Shown piece after piece: positions 59,157-64,000 of a stretch of DNA of 64,000 nt. The notes below the pieces were generated by a model, which ran no database searches, was not told the origin of the DNA, and worked only from the letters and a program-made list of their open reading frames with translations. The first letter of the stretch is position 1. Each line of letters opens with the position of its first letter. Position numbers and translations under genes: made by a program. This DNA comes from Sphingobacterium spiritivorum ATCC 33861 (GTDB taxonomy: Bacteria > Bacteroidota > Bacteroidia > Sphingobacteriales > Sphingobacteriaceae): the NCBI RefSeq assembly GCF_000143765.1, contig NZ_GL379774.1:225981-289980 (forward strand), written 5' to 3'.

Positions 59157-61973
59157 ATGCCAAGAAACACTTCCATCAAATCGGTTTTAATTATTGGATC
59201 AGGTCCTATCGTTATCGGTCAGGCTTGTGAGTTTGATTACTCAGGATCTCAAGCTGCTTTATCTTTGAAAGAAGAAGGTATTGAAGTCTCCATTATTAAC
59301 TCCAATCCTGCTACAATCATGACAGACAAAGTCGTAGCAGACAATGTGTACTTGCTTCCTTTGACCTGCGAAAGCATCGAAGAAGTCCTTCAGAAACACA
59401 ACATCGACGCTGTATTGCCGACTATGGGCGGACAGACAGCATTAAACCTATGTATCGAAGCTTCCGAGCGCGGTATCTGGGAAAAGTACGATATCAAAGT
59501 CATCGGTGTCGACGTTGCGGCAATTGAAAAAACTGAAAATCGTGAAGCTTTCCGTCAGTTGATGGTCGATATCGGTGTAGGTGTTGCCAAATCCAAAATT
59601 GCGAACTCATTCTTAGAAGGAAAAGAAGCAGCACAAGAAATTGGCTACCCGCTGGTTATCAGACCTTCTTACACACTTGCCGGTACCGGAGGTGGATTTG
59701 TTCACAAAAAAGAAGAATTTGATGCTGCCCTGAACAGAGGTCTTCATGCTTCTCCTACACATGAGGTATTGGTAGAACAAGCCGTATTAGGATGGAAAGA
59801 ATTCGAATTAGAGTTACTTCGCGATGCAAACGATAATGTAATCATTATCTGTACAATCGAAAACTTTGATCCGATGGGTATCCACACAGGAGACTCTATC
59901 ACTGTTGCTCCGGCTATGACACTGAGCGATCGTTGTTATCAGGATATGCGTAATCAGGCGATCAAAATGATGCGCTCCATCGGTAACTTCGCAGGAGGGT
60001 GTAACGTACAGTTCTCTGTAAATCCTGAAAATGAAGAAATCATAGCGATTGAAATCAATCCACGTGTATCACGCTCTTCGGCTCTGGCATCTAAAGCTAC
60101 AGGATATCCTATTGCAAAGATTGCTGCTAAACTAGCGATCGGATATAATCTGGATGAGTTACAAAATCAAATTACACAAACAACTTCAGCGTACTTTGAA
60201 CCTACATTAGATTATGTAATCGTTAAAGTACCTCGTTTCAACTTTGATAAATTCAAAGGAGCGAATAAAGAACTTGGTCTGCAAATGAAAGCAGTAGGTG
60301 AAGTAATGGCGATAGGCCGTACCTTTATCGAAGCTCTTCAAAAAGCAGCACAATCTCTTGAAACAAACCGCGCAGGACTTGGTGCAGATGGCAGACAAAG
60401 CCGCAATCTTGAGGAGATTATGGACAGTCTGGAACATCCGAGCGCAGACCGTTTGTTCCATATCAAAGATGCATTCGAATTAGGTGTGCCTTTAGAATCT
60501 ATCCGCAAAGCAACCCTGATTGACAAATGGTTCCTTGTGCAGATTCAGGAATTAGTACAGCTGGAAGGTGAACTTCGCCGCTACCAGTTAAATAATATCC
60601 CTAAAGATTTCTTCATGACCCTGAAACAAAAAGGATATTCTGATATTCAGATCTCCTGGTTATTAGGAAATGTCACGGAAGATGAAGTATATGCACGTCG
60701 TAAAGAACTAGGCATTAAGAGGGTATATAAAATGGTGGATACCTGTGCGGCAGAATTCCCGGCACAGACTCCGTACTACTACTCTACTTTCGAAGAAGAA
60801 AACGAATCCATTATTTCGGATAAGAAAAAAATCGTTGTATTGGGTTCTGGCCCTAACCGCATCGGTCAGGGAATAGAATTCGATTACTCTTGTGTACACG
60901 GATTATTAGCGGCTAAAGAAGCTGGTTATGAAGCAATCATGGTTAACTGTAACCCTGAAACAGTTTCTACAGACTTCAATATGGCTGATAAATTATATTT
61001 CGAACCTGTTTTCTGGGAACATGTACGTGAAATCATTGAACTGGAAAAACCTGAAGGGGTGATCGTACAGTTAGGTGGTCAGACGGCATTGAAAATGGCA
61101 GAAAAATTAGAAGCTATCGGTGTCAGGATCATCGGTACTTCATTCCAGGATATGGATCTTGCTGAAGATCGTGGCCGTTTCTCAGATCTGTTAAAATCAT
61201 TGGATATTCCTTACCCTAAATACGGAGTTGCTGAATCAGCAGAAGAAGCTATCGTCGTAGCTAATCAGGTAGGTTATCCGGTACTGGTACGTCCGTCTTA
61301 TGTATTGGGAGGACAAGGAATGAGCATCGTTATCAATGATGAAGATCTTGAAAAAGCAGTCGTTAATCTGCTGAAAAACTTACCTGGAAACCGTGTACTG
61401 ATTGACCACTTCCTGGATCGTGCCGAAGAAGCAGAATCAGATTCAATCTGTGACGGAGAAGATGTACACATTATCGGTATGATGGAACACATCGAACCTG
61501 CCGGAATTCACTCAGGAGACTCTTCTGCAGTATTACCTCCATTCAGTTTATCCCAGAATGTACAGGATAAAATGGAAGAATACTCGAAGAAATTAGCAAA
61601 AGCGTTGAATGTAAAAGGTTTATTAAACATACAGTTTGCTGTAAAAGACGAAAATGTATTTGTCATCGAAGCAAACCCGCGTGCATCACGTACAGTACCG
61701 TTTATCGCAAAAGCTTACGATGTACCGTATATCAATATTGCAACAAAAGTTATGCTGGGTGTAAACAAATTAAAAGACTTTACCATCACACGCAAACTGG
61801 AAGGATATGCAATTAAAGAACCGGTATTCTCTTTCTCTAAATTCCCGGAGGTAGATAAACAATTAGGCCCTGAGATGAAATCTACAGGTGAAGCAATCCG
61901 CTTCATAAAAGACCTGAATGATGCATACTTCAGAGAACTTTATGCTAAAAAATCAATGTTCTTAAGCAAATAA
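59157..61973 (+). CDS. carB: Carbamoyl-phosphate synthase large subunit, lacking the allosteric domain
   Basis: Makes carbamoyl phosphate from bicarbonate, ATP and ammonia for arginine and pyrimidine synthesis. Both ATP-grasp halves are present, each opening with GSGP.RIGQ..EFDYS (residues about 12 and 565 onward), with RPSYTLAGTGGG and RPSYVLGGQGMS ATP loops. At 938 residues it ends at MKSTGEAIRFIKDLNDAYF, just where the roughly 135-residue C-terminal MGS-like allosteric domain begins in E. coli (1073 residues). carA is not in this window. Confidence 0.94.
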   Translation: MPRNTSIKSVLIIGSGPIVIGQACEFDYSGSQAALSLKEEGIEVSIINSNPATIMTDKVVADNVYLLPLTCESIEEVLQKHNIDAVLPTMGGQTALNLCIEASERGIWEKYDIKVIGVDVAAIEKTENREAFRQLMVDIGVGVAKSKIANSFLEGKEAAQEIGYPLVIRPSYTLAGTGGGFVHKKEEFDAALNRGLHASPTHEVLVEQAVLGWKEFELELLRDANDNVIIICTIENFDPMGIHTGDSITVAPAMTLSDRCYQDMRNQAIKMMRSIGNFAGGCNVQFSVNPENEEIIAIEINPRVSRSSALASKATGYPIAKIAAKLAIGYNLDELQNQITQTTSAYFEPTLDYVIVKVPRFNFDKFKGANKELGLQMKAVGEVMAIGRTFIEALQKAAQSLETNRAGLGADGRQSRNLEEIMDSLEHPSADRLFHIKDAFELGVPLESIRKATLIDKWFLVQIQELVQLEGELRRYQLNNIPKDFFMTLKQKGYSDIQISWLLGNVTEDEVYARRKELGIKRVYKMVDTCAAEFPAQTPYYYSTFEEENESIISDKKKIVVLGSGPNRIGQGIEFDYSCVHGLLAAKEAGYEAIMVNCNPETVSTDFNMADKLYFEPVFWEHVREIIELEKPEGVIVQLGGQTALKMAEKLEAIGVRIIGTSFQDMDLAEDRGRFSDLLKSLDIPYPKYGVAESAEEAIVVANQVGYPVLVRPSYVLGGQGMSIVINDEDLEKAVVNLLKNLPGNRVLIDHFLDRAEEAESDSICDGEDVHIIGMMEHIEPAGIHSGDSSAVLPPFSLSQNVQDKMEEYSKKLAKALNVKGLLNIQFAVKDENVFVIEANPRASRTVPFIAKAYDVPYINIATKVMLGVNKLKDFTITRKLEGYAIKEPVFSFSKFPEVDKQLGPEMKSTGEAIRFIKDLNDAYFRELYAKKSMFLSK

Positions 61974-61990
61974 GAACAGGTATATAGACA

Positions 61991-62024
61991 AAAACAGGGT
62001 AGTTTGCATGAGCTACCCTGTTTT
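61991..62024 (+). terminator. Terminator of carB
   Basis: AAAACAGGGTAG (61991-62002) pairs with CTACCCTGTTTT (62013-62024), 10-nt loop, then further T. It follows the stop codon by 17 nt. Confidence 0.92.
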
Positions 62025-62085
62025 TTTATGCTTTAATTCCTAAAATCTACCTGTATTATAGCGGTCTTATACAGAGCTTTGAAAC

Positions 62086-63177
62086 CTACTGTATATCTTT
62101 TACTAATCTGAATCCTACATTATTAGTAGGACTATTGACCTCTCCCTTACCTCTGCTGCCGGCTTTGTACCGCTCACAATACATATCATTACATAAAAAA
62201 GAACCGCCACGTTGTACACGTTTTACAGCTCCCGGTTCCTGAGGATCATAGGAATCTATGGGGCCGGTTGGATTACTCTCCGAACTGTTTTTATAATAAT
62301 CCGGACGATAAAAATCAGAACACCATTCCCAGACGTTTCCCTCCATATCATACAGTCCAGAAGTATTAGCCGGATATGATTTTACAGGAGCGGCGCCCAC
62401 ATATCCGTCCTCACCGGTATCCTTTAGCGGAAATTCTCCCTGATAGATATTGGCAGCCCATTTCCCATTTTCCGTTTTTTCAGTACCCCAGTAATACTTC
62501 TCATTGTTATAATTAGCCGTTTTTGCCGCGTACTCCCATTCCGCTTCTGTTGGAAGACGTTTTCCCGCCCATTTGGCATAAGCTTCAGCGTCCTGATAAG
62601 CGATATGTACCACAGGATAGTTCTCCTTTCCCTTAATATTACTTTCAGGTCCCTCCGGATGCTTCCAGTTTGCCCCTACGACATAAGACCACCATTGCAG
62701 AGGATCATTCAATCCGCGGACTTCTTTAGGCGCATGGAATACAGCAGAACCTGGTTTCAGCATCTCCGGATCTACACCGGGAAAATCACGGGGATCCAAC
62801 GGCCGTTCCGCCACGGTTAGATATCCGGTAGCCTGTACAAATTTGGCAAACTGCGCATTGGTGACTTCATGCTCATCCATCCAGAAAGATTTAATATTTA
62901 CCTTATGAACTTGCTTCGCATCTTCAAAATCAGCTGATCCCATTTCATAGCTTCCCCCTTCTATTTTAACCATTTTTGCATTATCTGCACCCATTATGCT
63001 CATTATCTCAGCAGCGGTATCACTTACAGCCGAAAATCTGGAAGGAATACCTACAATACAATGCGGAGAATTATTCTCAAAGGAAAGTTTATCCACAGGT
63101 TTAGACTTACCTGTACAGGAGTAAACAAGCGGGCTTGCTATTAAAAAGATTAGTTGAATTCCGGCAGATAATTTCAT
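62086..63177 (-). CDS. FGE/SUMF1-like lipoprotein
   Basis: A 363-residue lipoprotein (lipid Cys21 in PLVYSC) made of a formylglycine-generating-enzyme (SUMF1) domain: GGSYEMGSADFEDAKQVHKV, DEHEVTNAQFAKFV, RLPTEAEWEYAA, YDMEGNVWEWCSDFY and RGGSFLCNDMYCERY at the end. Cys329 and Cys334 lie in the C-x4-C spacing of the copper-binding active site of true FGE, unlike many SUMF1 relatives (for example gliding proteins) that lost them. It may activate exported sulfatases, but no sulfatase gene is nearby. GldJ/GldK-type structural roles remain possible. Confidence 0.85.
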   Translation of the reverse strand: MKLSAGIQLIFLIASPLVYSCTGKSKPVDKLSFENNSPHCIVGIPSRFSAVSDTAAEIMSIMGADNAKMVKIEGGSYEMGSADFEDAKQVHKVNIKSFWMDEHEVTNAQFAKFVQATGYLTVAERPLDPRDFPGVDPEMLKPGSAVFHAPKEVRGLNDPLQWWSYVVGANWKHPEGPESNIKGKENYPVVHIAYQDAEAYAKWAGKRLPTEAEWEYAAKTANYNNEKYYWGTEKTENGKWAANIYQGEFPLKDTGEDGYVGAAPVKSYPANTSGLYDMEGNVWEWCSDFYRPDYYKNSSESNPTGPIDSYDPQEPGAVKRVQRGGSFLCNDMYCERYKAGSRGKGEVNSPTNNVGFRLVKDIQ

Positions 63178-63238
63178 TACTACAAAATACAGAATTATTT
63201 ACGGAGATAACAGTAAATGCGCTCAAATTACTGAAAAA

Positions 63239-63264
63239 TAAAGGGATCCCGAAGAATCCCTTTA
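63239..63264 (-). terminator. Small hairpin upstream of the FGE-like gene
   Basis: TAAAGGGAT (63239-63247) pairs with ATCCCTTTA (63256-63264), 8-nt loop. On the minus strand it is followed by TTTTTC, so it may end a leftward transcript coming from the repeat region. Confidence 0.45.
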
Positions 63265-63417
63265 AAATCACCTATTTTAAAACAAACTAAACAGTCAAAT
63301 TATGAACGAATTTCCGAAAACATTGAAGGCTATGTTTATAATGGTTGTTCGTCTGTCATTTGCTTAATGACAATACAATTATACGTGACGGAAAATGAAT
63401 TAAAAACAAAAAAATGT

Positions 63418-63454
63418 ATGCAATCGTTTGACTAATCAGCACAATCGTTTGCAT
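63418..63454. promoter_or_regulatory. Pair of LacI-type operator-like sites
   Basis: CAATCGTTTG occurs twice (63421-63430, 63442-63451), 21 bp apart. Each is a near-palindrome around a central CG, the pattern of LacI-family operators. With the flanks ATGCAA and TTGCAT the two sites form one larger dyad (11 of 13 bases symmetrical). They lie about 240 nt upstream of the FGE-like gene; a gene to the right of the window may instead be the target. Confidence 0.5.
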
Positions 63455-63545
63455 TAATTTCTATTATGTGTTTTACTTTACATTATATTCCATAACTCAG
63501 AAGGAGTATTTAAGCTATAAAGAGTAGAAAATTGCTGTAACTAAA

Positions 63546-63774
63546 AGATAACAGAGCTTATATGCTTAAAATAGCAATCTTCAACCTCTCTCCCGATACA
63601 TCGGGATCTCTCCTTAGAAAGGAGAGAAGAATAGTTCGGTCAAACCGCTATCACTAACTCTGGCGCAAGCTTTAGCGCAGCGCTGCTTGTGCCTGGATCG
63701 TATTGCCGGTTGGGACAGCAGCAAATGCAGTTGACGCGTCTGTTGGTGTCCTCACCAACAGGATAGAAGTGGAA
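63546..63774. repeat. Structured intergenic repeat, copy 1
   Basis: First of two similar units. It holds consecutive hairpins: TCCCGAT (63591-63597) with ATCGGGA (63600-63606); TCTCTCCTT (63607-63615) with AAGGAGAGA (63619-63627); GGCGCAAGC (63662-63670) with GCTTGTGCC (63685-63693) around an inner AGCG/CGCT; and a final GTTGGTG/CACCAAC near 63741-63760. No coding frame is visible. Confidence 0.75.
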
Positions 63775-63782
63775 TAGCCTAA

Positions 63783-64000
63783 AAAGTAACAGAACTGTAT
63801 ACTTAGAATATCGGTCTTTAACCTCTCTCCCGATAAACGGGATCTCTCCTTGAAAAGGAGAGAATTAATCTGGTTTAGTCGTTATTATTTATATGGCGCA
63901 AGCATGAGCGCAGCACTGCTTGTGCCTGTACTATCTTGGTACGAGCGGCACGCCCGCACCAGCTTTTTGCTCCTGACGCGTCTGTTGGTGTCCCCACCAA
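63783..64000. repeat. Structured intergenic repeat, copy 2 (cut by the window edge)
   Basis: Repeats the order of copy 1: a TAACAG opening, AACCTCTCTCCCGAT, the CTCTCCTT/AAGGAGAG hairpin, GGCGCAAGC with GCTTGTGCC, and GACGCGTCTGTTGGTGTCC before CACCAA. The stems are conserved while the stretches between them have diverged. The unit runs to the last base of the window. Confidence 0.7.

Noticed and set aside
63546..64000. CRISPR array or tandem protein repeat
   Set aside because: Units are about 220 nt with diverged linkers, not short repeats with equal spacers, and no open frame runs through them.

Overview
The window is chromosomal DNA from a member of the Bacteroidota, most likely family Sphingobacteriaceae and probably Sphingobacterium. 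The reasons are: a separate atpD-atpC pair with a very short epsilon subunit, Bacteroidota-type promoters (TTTG or TTG, 19-22 nt, TAnnTTTG), a GLPGLI/outer-membrane barrel pair, a DUF1800/DUF1501 pair, many Sec lipoproteins, and AT-rich intergenic DNA. No rRNA, tRNA, CRISPR array, phage or insertion sequence was recognised.

Layout. 0.4-2.3 kb: atpD-atpC. 2.7-16.9 kb: one long branched-chain amino acid cluster, ilvE-ilvD-ilvB-ilvN-(DinB-like)-ilvC-leuC-leuD-(ModF-like ABC ATPase)-leuB-leuA-ilvA, ending in a 25-bp terminator. It covers threonine to isoleucine and pyruvate to valine and leucine, with two passenger genes of unknown role. 17.1 kb: a DUF2911 protein. 18.2-22.0 kb: class Ib ribonucleotide reductase (thioredoxin-like nrdH, nrdI, nrdE, nrdF) with a long leader and a terminator-like hairpin between nrdE and nrdF. 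22.0-27.9 kb: the histidine-degradation operon hutH-hutI-hutU-hutG on the minus strand, divergent from a LysR regulator that shares a palindrome-rich promoter region with it. 29-36 kb: an M60-like metallopeptidase, proB-proA plus a small unknown gene, and two lipoproteins. 36-43 kb: uvrB, upp, a YkuK-type RNase H-like protein, pnuC with a nicotinamide riboside kinase, ahcY and a bacilliredoxin. 43-56.5 kb: mostly envelope genes (WG-like protein, DUF1501, DUF1800, amidohydrolase lipoprotein, Lys-rich exported protein, polytopic membrane protein, cyclophilin, GLPGLI plus barrel), then lipA. 56.7-63.2 kb: GH20 hexosaminidase, carB without its allosteric domain, and an FGE-like lipoprotein.

The right end (about 63.2-64 kb) holds no gene that I can see. 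It has a pair of LacI-type operator-like sites and two consecutive copies of a structured, non-coding unit of about 220 nt; the second copy is cut by the window edge. That unit, the hut/LysR operators, the nrdE-nrdF hairpin and the enzymes lacking regulatory domains (LeuA, CarB) are the points most worth a second look. Most of the window is ordinary core metabolism, and I found no clear new defence or mobile system.
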